From Dysidea avara (taxonomy: Eukaryota > Porifera > Demospongiae > Dictyoceratida > Dysideidae): 64,000 nucleotides of DNA. Location: the NCBI RefSeq assembly GCF_963678975.1, contig NC_089274.1:30071053-30135052 (forward strand), read 5' to 3'. How positions within the stretch are numbered: the stretch's first letter is position 1; each line of letters begins with the position of its first letter. The translations under genes were made by a program, and so were the position numbers. Below are positions 21,901 to 34,600 of the stretch, in pieces. The notes beneath the pieces are model-generated. The model made no database searches. It had not been told where the DNA came from and saw only the letters and a list, made by a program, of their open reading frames with translations.

Positions 21901-24900
21901 AGTGGAATCCTTTGAATGGTGAAAATGGAAACCCTTACAATACTTCAACAGAATCACTTGAAGCATGACTAGACACTTTTCTGTCCTCAATGAACTTTAT
22001 CCACAATGACAATTACAAGCGCAGGTGCCTATGGAGAAATTGTTTTGGTCAATCATAGATCAGTTTACATAGAGGAGATATTGAGCTCTAAGAAACAGGT
22101 ATGGTTACAACAACGAAACAAATGAATTATTGTATTGCATGTGCTGGATAATTTTCGAGACAATTAAGCTCATTTGCAATGGTTATAGTTATTTTATATC
22201 CATTTCTGTTGGCTACTGGTTGATACCTTGCTTCATAACCGAAACATGATTGATCAAAACAATTTATCCATACCCCAAATAACACAGCCATCTTGTGCTT
22301 GTGACGTCACCATAACATGCAAGATACAATGTCCAGTTATGTTAACTGACCTGTAATATGATATGTGATATCCATTTTTGGGAATGTTTTCAAGGACAGT
22401 GAGAACTTCTGGAGTGTCATAAAAGTATCGTGACTCTACCACACAATCTTCCCATGAAGCTGTGCTCAGGTAACCAGCAAGTACACAATAAGGTCCAACT
22501 AATTTAAGCCCAATAGTGTCCTTCAAGGCTTCTGCAATCAATAAGGCATGACACTCAATAGAAAGTACATGACTGTAATCAACAAAAAATTAAAGTGATT
22601 ACACTGTATGTACAGTTGCATAGAATCATGTGACACACATTACCATTACAGAAGTTATACAACTCTGTTGAAGCTCCAGATGTACAAATTCCGTATATAC
22701 TGCATTTATTACCTTAGTTCAAAAAACCAATGCAGCCAAACTCAATGCTTGAAAACAATGTTTAAGCCTTTATTTTCAAAATCAATTGTGACACCACTCA
22801 AGTGTTGATACTATTGAAGGTGCGACATTTAACCAAGGAAAATACGGTAGTAATAATGTAGTTTTCATAAGGCTTCAACAATGTTATGCAAGTAATCACT
22901 GTAGCAAGTCTTAAATATAATCATTACTGTGATTGACTGTTGAATTTTGGATGCGCAAGCAGTAGTAAATACAGGTAAGCTGCAATTGTGCAGAAGCCAA
23001 TCTTCAATACTTGCCTTTTTTAAAAAGCTGTTTTAAATCTGAATTAACGCATGAACTAAAGACCTGATAAGAAAGTAGCTCCACACAATCGTAGATAATC
23101 AGTCTAACAGCAAATCCAGAGGAAATATTCGCTCTGAAACACTAAACTTAGAACTCACACTATACACATCCCAGAGACTTTCTGTTTGTTGTACAGGCTA
23201 GAGAACAAAATGCTTCACTGATTTCTGTTAGCACAAGGCGCTCTATGGCAATAGCTTGCTTGTTTCAGGCCTTGCAAATTTCATAATGAAGCTATACAAA
23301 ATTGTTCCAAGCCACCTTTGTTTGCTGTCTACAGCACATTGAATGCAGTGGTGTACAGGCTATACACTCTACCTGTATATACGTAGTTCTGCCAAAAACT
23401 ACAAATTTTAATACAAACCCAAAGGTCCTGAGTTCAATTCAATTCCATTTCCTACTCATGGGAACTGTTTTTCTTCTCACTGACACCTTTTTGTGACATA
23501 ATTTTTTCACACAGTAGATAATCATGATACTGTACTTGCTCACCAGTTTTCAACAGGTCTTATTATCATACTGTATGTTGACTCACCATATCAAACGTAG
23601 CATTGAATTGACGGAGTGTTAACAAAAGTAATACTACATGATTGTTGTACATTGCTCATAAACCACATGGACAAGGTTATATCACCATTGCCCACATGGT
23701 ATTATGTTTAGAAACTGAAGGAGCCTTGCCCAACCTGCATGATAGCTAGCGTAGGTACTGCTGTTGTTGCCCAAAATTTGTCAGTAACTATGGCTCTTAT
23801 GATACACAGTGTTCATGCTGAAACCAAATACTGAATCATCTTCAAATGTTGCCAGTGTACTCTTACAACTGTGAGATGCTTACCAGCTGATCATGGCCAT
23901 ACAAGTTGTATTATAATCTGGACCACATATCCATGATACCAATGTATTATATTCACAAAACTATGTAAGTGGAGTCCTCCATGCAAAAACAGTTTGGCCA
24001 TATAAGAAAAGGGCATGTACATGAAAGTAAAAGTAACTGACAACTGAAACAACTGATATCCGAAGCAGCCATGTTAACATCCCTAACATTTGACTATTGA
24101 AAAAGGCTGCTTAAGTATGGTACTGCTCAATTGCAACGTTGTCTCGCAAGAGTATGAGCAATTTAAAAAATCACTAATTAAAGGGCATGGCACCCATGAG
24201 TATATGGGTGGTATCGTATACTAGCTAATAAAGTTAAAAATAATTAATTAGGAATTCAGCAAGACATCGGTCACGTGAGAACACGAACACACACCCATGA
24301 TGTAGACTACGAGCTCTTTTGGTTGCCAGTTACAGCAGCTTTATTCCATGGATATGCCCTATACACTGCATATAACCAAATTCTCATACCACAATAGAGG
24401 AGGTTGTCATCAAACATGTCAGGATCTCAAAGAAAAATTCAACCCATTCAACTGTTAACAAAATAGTCTAAACTATACAAGTACACCCCCTGTATAAGGA
24501 ATAATTAGAAATTTTAGGGATCATACAGTACATACAGTGTAAATTAAAAGTAGTGAAATAACGTGGTTCATGAAGATATACTAGCGGACATTAAATCCTT
24601 ACTTCTACTGTATCTAACCCCATGACTGAACTAGGGATTACAGTCAGTCTCCATCATGTGTAGCATTGTTTCATTAATTTTATTTCCCTAAAATTCCTAA
24701 CTTTTGTTTACTATTTTGCAACATTTCATTTTCAGCTACAGTATTTGAATATTCAACCTGTTAGTCAGCATTACAAACAAAGATGAACTTCTGTGGTCAC
24801 AAATGAAAACACAAACAATCTCTGTTAAAATGTAGGGAAGCCATTGCACAATGCTACCATGAATTGACACCTTGCACTGTCAGCAAATGGAACACAAAAG

Positions 24901-27900
24901 AGGACACAGGTACAGTAAGTCCATAAAGTATGCATTTACTATATGTACAGCAGTATGCCAAAAGGTACCTCTCGAGCAGAAGCAACGTCAACAGGCCAAT
25001 TATGCTTGTCTGAAGGCATCAGTCAGTCAGACAGTCAGTAGAAAATTCCACTAAATAATTTTTCTTAGCAACCTATTGGAAGCGTTTTACATTTAGGTTG
25101 TACTGAAGACACTTTTGGGCTGGTTTTAGCTTTCTGGCCAAAAAAATCCCAAACTGTTAATATGATAGCATATCCTGTACCAGAGTCCTGTTTCTTTCAC
25201 GTGCCACATTTGGTTACTAAGGCAATACTTCATTGGATTATGATGCATGACCAACCTCTGAGTTTCATACGACAGCATATACAGGTAGCTGTCAATTACA
25301 ATGCAATGATCAGAACAAATAACAGGATCAATTGATGCTAAACAAAAATGCATAGTACACAATGACTGCCTACACATTAATGTACCTTCAGGAGCAACAG
25401 GATTCAAAACTTTACAGAAGTCCCAAAAATCATAAAAATCCTGAGGCATATCAACCAAAAATTTCTCTTTAATGCTACTTCGAGGGTCTGTAACCTTTCC
25501 ACCATCACTGGTACCTATAAATGATCATACCACGGTGATGTACGTAGTACAACCAAAAGAAGTACACATTTCACCTTTTGGAATAAGTTTTGTTTGAGTC
25601 TCTGATGGATCAGTAGGTAGAGTGGACTGTTTAAGTTTCACCTGTAAGTAGATTTAGATCTTAGTACTAAAAGTATATTAAAATCAAATGTGAAGTAGGG
25701 TTCCAACAATAAAATTAATCGATTAATAGTAATGAATGAAGTAAGAGATGTGTATAATTTTTTTTAACCAGCCCTAATAGCACTCCCTTCCATCCACACG
25801 TCTCTATGGAAAACAAGCTAGAAGAAAAACATAAAAAGGGAAAAAGAAAGAATTTACCTACAGAAGACACCTAAAAGAATCTACAAAATCCCAGGAAATG
25901 TTAGTGAACTGGTAGATGCCCCTCTGCGATGGCGAGATCTATTGCCAGCGGCACACCACGACGCTTAGAGTGTGATCGAGAACCACGGATGCAGAAACGA
26001 AGCAAGGAGAACCCCAAACTGCAACGGAGCCAGCCCATCACCACTGAATATGGGGAACCCCACTTCTCACTAAGCAATTGAGCCAAATGTTTATACACTG
26101 TAGGTGGTAGTGGCTGCATTCCCCATTCCACCGGAGGAAGAAAAAACTAATCGGGTAAAGCTGCCATGCTCCTACTTCACGTATACGCTCTTCATAAGCA
26201 TGACACTTCTCAGCCTCATGCCTACGAAAAGTGGCAGCCAAGGTGGTGGACCGATTGGAAGCTGCAAAAGGATTAAAAATGTGAACATCAAAAAAAGGTG
26301 CGATGATGTAAGCACTTCCAAAAACCAGATGCTCTGATATACACCCTGGCATTATCATCAAGCACAGCTGAACGGTGATGCATAACCTCACCAAACAGGG
26401 TAAGTGAGGCTCCACCTGGACATCATGGCACGCTTCCATCATCCAACTAGCAGTCAAATATCATACTTCATTATGCCGGATAATTGGAAAAGCACCATGT
26501 GGGCAGCTAAGGGTGTGAGAATCCTTACCACACGCAGAGTGCGATGGTAACAATGATGGTGTAAAGCCATAGCGCAAACTGACGGCATCAATGAATTCAC
26601 CTTTATGAAGGGATACGTACATCCTGTACACCTGAAGATATACTAGTGGACATTAAATTCCTACTTCAGTCTATACCCATGACTGAATTAGGGGTTAAAT
26701 GTCTACTACTGCAGTATCCTTTATACTTGTTTGTTTACTTTTAAAAACATTATTGTAACTGGTGAACCCACGCATATGTATTAGAATGGTACTAGCTGCA
26801 GGCTTATTGTTTCACCTGAACGTGTACCCTAAATATCAATTACTGAAATAGTGAAATGGCACTAGGAGCAGCAGTCAATCAGTCACAATGGAACATGCCA
26901 TTAATGATCAGAGCACACAATAGCTACAATAATATAAGCCGTGGTTACGCTATAGAAAATTAAACCAGTGAAACCACGGAGTGTGATAGATGACTTTGAT
27001 ACACCTTGTGTTACAGGTTGTATATACAGTACAAGAGTGACAAGCTAATGGAGTACAACTACTACTACTACATCAAGAGTCAGTTTCTCATTGCATGTGA
27101 TGTCACAACATCACGATTATTTATAGTACGTATCAACATCACGGTGTTCAGAGACAATCCCACAGTCGATATAATCTCCCAGCCCTAATTGAGGTACTTG
27201 CAAATAGAATTGGAATAGCATGTTGTGGTGATATTATAGTCAGTGTATGCTCCATTATAGTAATTTCTGTTTATTCACTGCATGCCTCTGCTGTGTTGTT
27301 TACCTATTGTACAACAAAGTGTGGTCATTTTCCCTTATACCCAGAAGGTAAACTGGACATTAATATCAGCAATATGTAACTCACGTTCTATGTGCGTTCT
27401 GTTAGAGTCTTGCACTCATGATCAAAGACCTTGTAATAGCGCACAGAATGTGTCCTGCTTGTAAAAAGTGTCTTCTGAAAGTTTGAGAAAAAATGCAAAC
27501 TGGATGGTTTTTGCTCAGCGGTCACATATATAAGTGAACTCTTCCAAGGTCATTACTAAGCTAAATGCTGTCCTATTACATCACTGGTTAATTTTTAAAT
27601 ATACAGTAGATATTTCATCTCCATAGTAACTACAATCGGCACCACTTTTATCGATTATTATTCTGTAAGTTGGCCATATTATATTGTTGTGTAACTGTTA
27701 TATTTCAAACCACTTACCAGGTTTATATATGTTAATGCTAACCTCATATGATGTCCATCCACTATGGTTTTGTCCATTTGTTGTGTGCAGAACACATGCA
27801 GTAGTTAGTCCCAACCCTTACAAATGTGCACAACAATATGGCTGACCAAAAATTGTTGTTAACTTATGGATATGCAAGTACAGTACAAGTGCAAATAATT

Positions 27901-28441
27901 ATAATTATAGAGTTAATTAGGCTGTTATGAAGATGGAATACTCCATTGCTTTTTAGTAACTGGTGTATATGTTGTACCATTTTTAGTAGCTGTGCTCAGA
28001 GAGAGACATCTTATTTTGTTAAGACACAACATAAGTACAGGGTCTAGACTCCATGCACTGGATGAACAGTACAGGATCCCTGGCAAGACTTACACTATTA
28101 AAGTACTATACAATAATAATTATAGCATGAAGAAAGTTCAGTTTAGGCAAACCGATAGATCCCAGTCGGGAGAGGATCTAGAATTAAAAATCCTGTATGA
28201 GCAGAAGACAGCAATGCGAGCGGCCTGCTCCAAAAGGGATTGTATAGCTGTATAGTCTTCTTTGTCACTTAACAAGCATTGGCAAAACTTTACTATGTTG
28301 GATATTTCGCCAGTTATAACACAAAAAGCATACCTTACTCTCTTCGTCAGCTTTAGATGGATGATAGTAACTTTTCAGGTGGTCTGGGTTCTTTCTATAA
28401 CATTCAGCTCCATACTTGCAAACTGGTCTCTTGGTGGCCAT
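18916..28441 (-). CDS. HPF1: Histone PARylation factor 1 with N-terminal PBZ zinc finger
   Basis: Seven exons join in phase: 28441-28334, 25641-25575, 25514-25386, 22531-22351, 21775-21677, 21419-21193 and 19196-18916, giving 363 residues. HPF1 binds PARP1/2 and completes their active site so that serine is ADP-ribosylated on histones after DNA damage. The C-terminal exon has the diagnostic FVQFANDECDYGMGLELG, with the Asp-Glu pair corresponding to the catalytic Glu284 region of human HPF1. Exon 6 has VVPVDQNDVGYRPLP, with the Arg corresponding to human Arg239. Exon 3 has MPQDFYDFWDFC and exon 4 GLKLVGPYCVLAG. Exon 1 encodes CKYGAECYRKNPDH...HP, a C2H2 PBZ poly(ADP-ribose)-binding finger, which is absent from human HPF1. 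Introns are 60-2854 bp and contain LINE debris, MITEs and a (CA)n tract. The gene is divergent from COQ7. Confidence 0.93.
19541..20167. mobile_element. MITE with long TIRs in HPF1 intron 6
   Basis: The terminal blocks 19541-19650 and 20047-20167 are inverted copies sharing GGGTGTAACTAATCACTGG, a tttttggtttttac block and attctgaggttggtttta, at about 85% identity over 110 bp. The interior has no coding frame. Confidence 0.75.
20401..20695. mobile_element. G/C-run element with CAGGG ends
   Basis: The left end caggggttaatctagg followed by a G run, and the right end cccctctaggtttatattc...gagccctg, form imperfect TIRs of the CAGGG type seen in hAT-like MITEs. The sequence atatt lies on both sides, but a full 8-bp duplication is not evident. 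It lies in HPF1 intron 6. Confidence 0.5.
21489..21618. repeat. (GT)n microsatellite in HPF1 intron 5
   Basis: About 130 bp of GT repeats with interspersed GTATT and GCGT units; (CA)n in the sense of HPF1. It makes up half of the 257-bp intron between exons 5 and 6. The long open frames on both strands here are repeat artefacts. Confidence 0.9.
22532..25385. other. HPF1 intron 3, repeats only
   Basis: No exon seen. 24490-24720 carries MITE ends (attttagggatcata ... tttccctaaaattcctaa) around the gaagatatactagcggacat core. 24725-25110 carries a diverged piece of the dispersed repeat body (gaacacaaaagaggacacag, caaaaggtacctctcgag). 22735-22800 shares a short stretch (gaaaacaatgtttaagcctt) with 59500. 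Confidence 0.6.
25890..26610 (-). pseudogene. Decayed LINE-like retroelement, C-terminal region
   Basis: Read on the minus strand, consecutive pieces are SLRYGFTPSLLPSHSACG, LSCPHGAFPIIRHNEV, CHDVQVEPHL, FFDVHIFNPFAASNRS, RRHEAEKCHAYEERIREVG and LLSEKWGSPYSVVMGWLRC. This order, with a Cys-His-rich segment and then FFDVxxFxPxA, is what I remember from the region after the reverse transcriptase in LINE-like elements of corals and sponges. Several stops and frame changes break it. It is an insertion in HPF1 intron 1, in the same orientation as the host gene. The reverse transcriptase itself is not present. Confidence 0.6.
26627..26830. repeat. MITE and repeat-body fragment
   Basis: cacctgaagatatactagtg at 26627 repeats the core found at 24570 and 34300. 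It is followed by ggtgaacccacgcatatgta, the start of the dispersed repeat body (compare 13100). It abuts the LINE remnant. Confidence 0.6.
27988..28258 (+). pseudogene. Unidentified coding fragment, probably transposon-derived
   Basis: An open frame opposite to HPF1 reads VLRERHLILLRHNISTGSRL, then YRIPGKTYTIKVLYNNNYS and VQFRQTDRSQSGEDLELKIL before a stop. The composition is that of real protein, not random frame, and a good acceptor-like tttttag precedes it. It has no start codon of its own and sits inside HPF1 intron 1, so it is most likely a fragment of a mobile element gene. I do not recognise the family. Confidence 0.45.
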
Positions 28442-28661
28442 TACTAAATAACACAAATTTGATAAAACATACAAACTCGAGGCTTTATAGCATCTTACTA
28501 AGTAGTCTCGTGCCCAGACCCCACCCACTGCGTTTGAATAACGCAGTGGGTGGGGTCTGGGCACGAGACTACTTACTAAGCGCAAGTTTATTTCCGATGC
28601 ACTCTATTTAGAATAAATAAACAGCGCATTATTTAGAATTATCTAGACGTTTGACTGATCA
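28442..28661. promoter_or_regulatory. Short divergent promoter region of HPF1 and COQ7
   Basis: Only 220 bp separate the two start codons, so the genes must share a bidirectional promoter or overlap in their 5' UTRs. Nearly a third of it is a 69-bp palindromic MITE (28503-28571). No TATA box stands out. Confidence 0.6.
28503..28571. mobile_element. TAGTCTCG palindromic MITE, 69 bp, 9-bp TSD
   Basis: Perfect 32-bp arms (TAGTCTCGTGCCCAGACCCC and onward) flank a 5-bp loop. It is flanked by CTTACTAAG on both sides (28494-28502 and 28572-28580), a perfect 9-bp duplication. Same ends, length and TSD size as 16384-16452. Confidence 0.95.
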
Positions 28662-31600
28662 ATGGCAGCAGCTTTCGCACAGAGACATCTGGCATCACGT
28701 AGTTGTCAGCTTTGGAGTTTGGCAAAGTTTTCGTCTCAGTCGAGGCCAGATGAAATGACAGATCGTATAATTAGGGTGGATCACGCGGGCGAATATGGTG
28801 CTGATAGAATATACGCTGGTCAATTAGCTGTGTTACAGAGCACCAGCATCGGCCCAACCATACACGTAAGTGTTATTTGTTGTCAGTTTTGTAATTTTTA
28901 TTGTGTTCAGTTGATCTTGCTTGTATATTGCGTGTTTTAATAGCTAGCAAGGAAGAAAGGCTGTTCAACTTTACAACAACTTCTCATATTTTTAAACAGT
29001 ATTCATGAACACTGTAAAATTCAAACAGATGTAATATACTTAGACTTTGCAAAAGCATTTGACAGAGTTCCCCACAATGAATTACTTTTAAAACTCTGGA
29101 AAATCGGTATCACTGGCAATCTTTGGTGGTGGTTTAGATCTTACCTCAACAACAGACAGCAATGCGTTCGCCTTAATGGTTCATATTCCACCTTCTTACC
29201 AGTCCTATCAGGTGTGCCTCAAGGGAGTATTCTAGGACCACTTTTATTTCTTATCTACATCAATGACTTATTTTTATCTGTCCGTTCCTCTAATGCTCTC
29301 TCCTTTGCAGATGACACAAAATGCTATAAACAAATTCTTGAACATCTAGACTCCATACAACTTCAACAAGACCTTGATTCAATGGCAAACTGGTCTAGAG
29401 ATTGGAACCAATTTTTTAATACCGGCAAGTTTATACATCTATCATTTAATACAAAATTCCCCACATCCTACTTCATAGACGACACTATAATCAAAACTAG
29501 TAGTACTCACCGTGACCTCGGTGTCATTTTATCAACCGATTTATCTTGGAAAAATCATTATAACCATATATCAGCTAAAGCCTATAGAACCCTTGGACTA
29601 CTGAGACGTACCTTCAGCCACTCAGTTGACATTCCAACCAAGAAAACTTTGTATTTAGCATTAGTTCGATCACAATTACTTTACTGTTCTCCTTTATGGC
29701 ACCCCTACCTTATTTGCGACATCTCTGCTTTAGAAAGAATCCAACGCCGGGCAACCAAATTTATTCTAAATGACTATGTAACCGATTACAAAACACGTCT
29801 TATCAAACTTAACATACTACCACTGATGTACACCTATGATCTTTATGATATACTTTTCTTCGTAAAATCAATCCAGCATCCATGTAATCATTTCAATATC
29901 AGTAACTATGTCAACTTTTGCTGCAATCCTACCAGATCCTCCACCAGTAACAAGCTTCAACACAATTTTACATCATCCAACAAACAAAGTAACTTCTACT
30001 TTAACAGATTACCAAGAATCTACAACAGTCTACCAGTACTTGACTTAAATCAACCTTTTTCCACCATTAAATCACAGTTACTCAAGATCTTCTGGCAGCA
30101 TTTTACAAACAATTTTAACTCTGACAATCCTCACAGTATGCACTTTGTTTGCCCTTGTAGTACCTGCTCCAAGTCTCCTCGCCCACCAAACTTCAGCAGT
30201 AATTAATTTTTTTTTTCTTCTCGCTCTCTCTTAAAATAAGTACTTAGCTATATAAGTAAGTTTATTATTAAATACACATGTAAGTTTTAAAATTATAGGA
30301 TAGTTCAACTATATACCAAAATGTAAATGTATGTAATAACCTTAGCCAGCTAACTTAATTTCATTGTAATTTTATACATTCAATTGTAAATGTAAGTTGT
30401 ACGTATACTTTTTCTGGCTGTGGGCACCAGTTGCCCACAGACCATTAATGCAGGCCTTGCCTGCATTAAAAAGCAGTTAAAAAAAAAAAAAAAAAAAATA
30501 GAACGGCTCTAGCCAATTGTGTGGAGCTAAAACAATAAGTCAAATGTGTACTAGAATGGCTATTACTAGGCCTTTGCTATGGTTGCATTAAGTACACTGC
30601 AACATGAACCATTAAAAAAATTATTTTGTTATGCATGAGCCTCAAAAGAGGGTGTTGTGTGTGCATGTATAAAGTGCATCTAAAATATCTACAGTCTAAG
30701 TTGCTGTCAGACCTTAAGCTTCAGTCAGTGCTGGTCACTGTAAAGCAATAACATTTAGTGAAAGATACTGAAATTCAGCTATAAAATTGAGATGAAAGGT
30801 ATAAAAGCTGTATGTGGAACCAGGAACCAAGAAGCTACCTTTTATTGTGAAACTAAATAGAATACTATATATAACTATCAAGTAATGTGAAATTGACCGG
30901 TAATATATGCATTTGAACCATGTACACACACACACGCACACACAGACAACAAACACACATTGCTGCTGAATCAGCCTGCTAGCATTGTCAGTTCTTTGTA
31001 TACATTGTTTAACAAGTATGCTTTTCCTGCCGTGTAGGGGAAATATTAGGAGTTACTCAATTACCCTTATTGACTAACCCATCTGTACCACATTAGGACA
31101 TATACATGTCATAAATATGCACAAACAGATTGAATTAGCATATTTTGAACGCTATGTATACCCATGGAAAAATATCTTGCAGAAAAGGGACATTTTCAGT
31201 GCAAGATCCTTGCAATATATATATATTTTATGGGTATATTGTACAATTACACAACCTGGTGATGTAAATATACATGTGTTTTTTTTGCTTCTGGTTCCAT
31301 GTTAAACAGCATATGTGGGACCAAGAAAGAGACCATTTAAAAGTGTTTTCAAAATTAATGGTAGACAGAAGAGTTCGTCCAACTGTGTTACTTCCCATCT
31401 GGAATGTTGCAGGTTATGCGCTAGGTATGTATTCTTAGCCATGTTTACCATAGATATGTATATGCGTACAACAAGCATATGTATGACTGAACATTGTTGC
31501 TATATGATTACAGTACTTATATTCGATTCACATGCAGCAACTGACAGCAGGCTTTACGATTACAATATTATAACATAAAATAGTAGTACAATGTACAGAA

Positions 31601-34600
31601 AGCATAGAAAGCTCTACTAGTCTAGCTACTATTCCTGCAATTAATAACTTTTATTATTGTGATTGTGCGTGTTGTGTGTGTGCGTGTGCGTGTGTGTGAT
31701 GCAGAATTCATGTACATGTATATGTATACTGCTGAAGGAGACCATGCACAATTGGGTATATATAGCTCCTGTTGCCTATATTATCTAGCTTCTCCATGTA
31801 TGTTAATAACCTTTGCTACACATATATACACACACACTGTAATCACTGAGAATAGCTTGCATAGTGATTCTTTTTCTGTGTAGGAGTTGGCTCTGCATTA
31901 ATTGGGAAAGAAGCTGCAATGGCTTGTACTGTTGCTGTTGAATCAGTAATAGTGGAACATTATAACAAGTTAGCATTCATAAAAGTTTGGGTATCTAATT
32001 ATAAATATAAGTAGATTTATATTCAATGCATATGGGAAAGGGGTCAACAAGTGCTGTGCTTTGTGTTAACTGACTTATTACCCCATGCCAGTACCTCATT
32101 TGTAAATCTCAGTGCATGATTTGAAGTTAACGTATAAGACTAAACCTCGAAACTAGCCATGTTAAATGCATAAGGAGAGGCAGACTGGATATTCGTAAGA
32201 TAGAATGGCCATGATGTACTGTATATTTGTGCTACTGAAGCTGCTTGAATTATGTAGAGAACATCAATATCACTAAATCGGCTTTACGTGCTGTGATTCA
32301 CACTGGGATCAAGACACACAGTAGTGTGTTGTACGGCCCAAGAAGCTGGCATGCACCACCCGTGAGTATATTGACAAGAAGAAAGAAAATGTGATTTTCA
32401 CTCATATGTAGCTGATCTCTTATCTGATTGAAGCCAAATTTGCTACAGAAGTACCCTCATGGTAGGGGAGGTCTACATACCATATTTGAAGAAATCGCCC
32501 CACTGTTCCCAAGATATATATGAGTGGCCAAAGTTTCAGGGTTTATTTTACTTCTTTTCGCACACTTTGCAAATCTGCCATAAAATATAAATGTGTACTC
32601 TGATCAAGCTAAAATTTGGCACACTTAAAGGGCTCATTAGAGCGAACCTCGGTACCAAGTTTGGTGGGAATCCAATAAAAAATCACAGAGTTATGACCGA
32701 TTATTCACCTAAAATAAAGTCGAACTTCTGTCATGCCCACAGGGTAAACCCCTTGAAGGAATGAGCTGAAAATTGCTATGTAGATGGAGTAAGGATCATA
32801 GGAGTGCCTTTTTTTCATTTGAAAGAAATCAAGTTAGAAACCATTGAGATATGACACAAAATCGAACTTGTGCATAAAAAAACTATTATTTTTCATGCCT
32901 ACCAAGCAAACCACGAAAAAGAGTGACCTGAAAACCAGCGTGTAGATGGAACTATCACCATTAAGTCCTTGCAATAGTATAGAAGAATCGGAGTAAAAGC
33001 CACTGAGTTATAATACAAACTACGTATAACATGTGCACAATCAAGATACTCTAATAGTGCAGTCACTCTATTAGAGCATTCGAATTGTTATTAAGTTACT
33101 CTATTAGAGCGTCCAGCTTTGTAACAAGTCACTGTGTAGAGAGTTAAGCTATGCAACAAGTCACCCAGTAGAGAGTTCAGCTAAAACAAGTTACCCAATA
33201 GAGTATTCAGATACAAAAAGTCACAGATTGAAGTCACCTGTAGAGAGTTCAGCTACAAATGGGTCACCCTGTAGAGAATTCAGCTATAAATAGGTCACCC
33301 AGTAGAGAGTTCAACTAGATTATGTCACCCTGCAGAGAGCTCCCTACAAACAAATCAATCTGTGGATAATTCAGCTACAAACGTATAGAGATCAGCCATC
33401 ACCTGCAGAATTCACTTACAAACAGGTCAACCTGTAGAGAATTCAGTTACAAACAAATCACCCTGTGGAGAGTTCTGCTTCAAATTAACCACCCTGTAGA
33501 GAATTCAGCAACAACAAAATCACTTTGTGCCACAAACAAATCACTATGTAGAGAGTTTAGCTACAACAAGTCACCCTGCAGAGAGTCAAGTTACAAACAA
33601 GTCATCTTCTAACTAGAGTTCAGCTCCAACAAATCACCCTATAGAGAATCTAACTACATTGGAAGTCACTCTGTAAGAGAGTTCAGCTACAACAAGTTAC
33701 CTTGTAGTTGTAGGGATTTCTGCTATAAACCAGCCGACCTGCTTGTAGATGTAATAATACAGTATTCTTTTTTTTTTTAAATGCATCGTTATATATAAGC
33801 AGAATACTATTTAAGAATTCCTTTCTTGATGTCCTCCTTCTTTCTGCAGTAAAGAAAAAAAAGACAAATATAAGAAGCTCCAAAGCTGGCCACAGGCCTG
33901 CTTTGGAGAATACAAAAGTGATATCTACACACAAAAAAACCAAGCTGTGAAAAAAGTTGCGGCTCCCAAAAAGCCAGGGTGAAAAACGATGTGAAATTCA
34001 AGGTGGTGGCCAAGAAGTGGCTTGGTAGGTTAATGGAAAAAAATTTAATAACGACAATTCAGGTAAATTTTGGTGCTGTTTTTGTATAGATATTAGTAGT
34101 AACTTGTAGTGCTCCTTACTGTAAATTTCCAACATCAACTCCCAATTTTAAAATTTTATGTCCAGTGATAGAATGTGTTATTAACTTAAAATTTTAGGAT
34201 ATGTAATTATGCAAGTATAAGGAATTTTAAGTTCAATTAGGGATCATAGAAAAAAGTAGGGAAAAAGATAGACTGAATTAGTGATTAATTGTCCACTAGT
34301 ATATCTGCAGGTGTGGGCAACCTCTCTTATTTCCCTACTTTTTTCCTATGTTCCCTAAAATGCCTAATTTTTTCTTTGCTTTTGACTGGTAAACCCATTC
34401 ATACCACATCAAAAGAGAAAGAATGGCACCAGAGTTAATGTGTTTTGTCTGAATGCACACCCCAACTATCAATTCTGACTCAATACTGAAGTGGCCATTA
34501 TGCTTCACTTTCAGCTATGTTCAGCCCGTTAAAACACAACGTTACAAACAAAGAACATTAGGAGAAGCACCTCTGTAATCAATCCAGTCACCATGAAAAA

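Noticed and set aside
32400-33720. Possible CRISPR-like array because of regular repeats in COQ7 intron 3
   Set aside because: Units are degenerate and directly tandem with no unique spacers, and the DNA is eukaryotic; this is a minisatellite.
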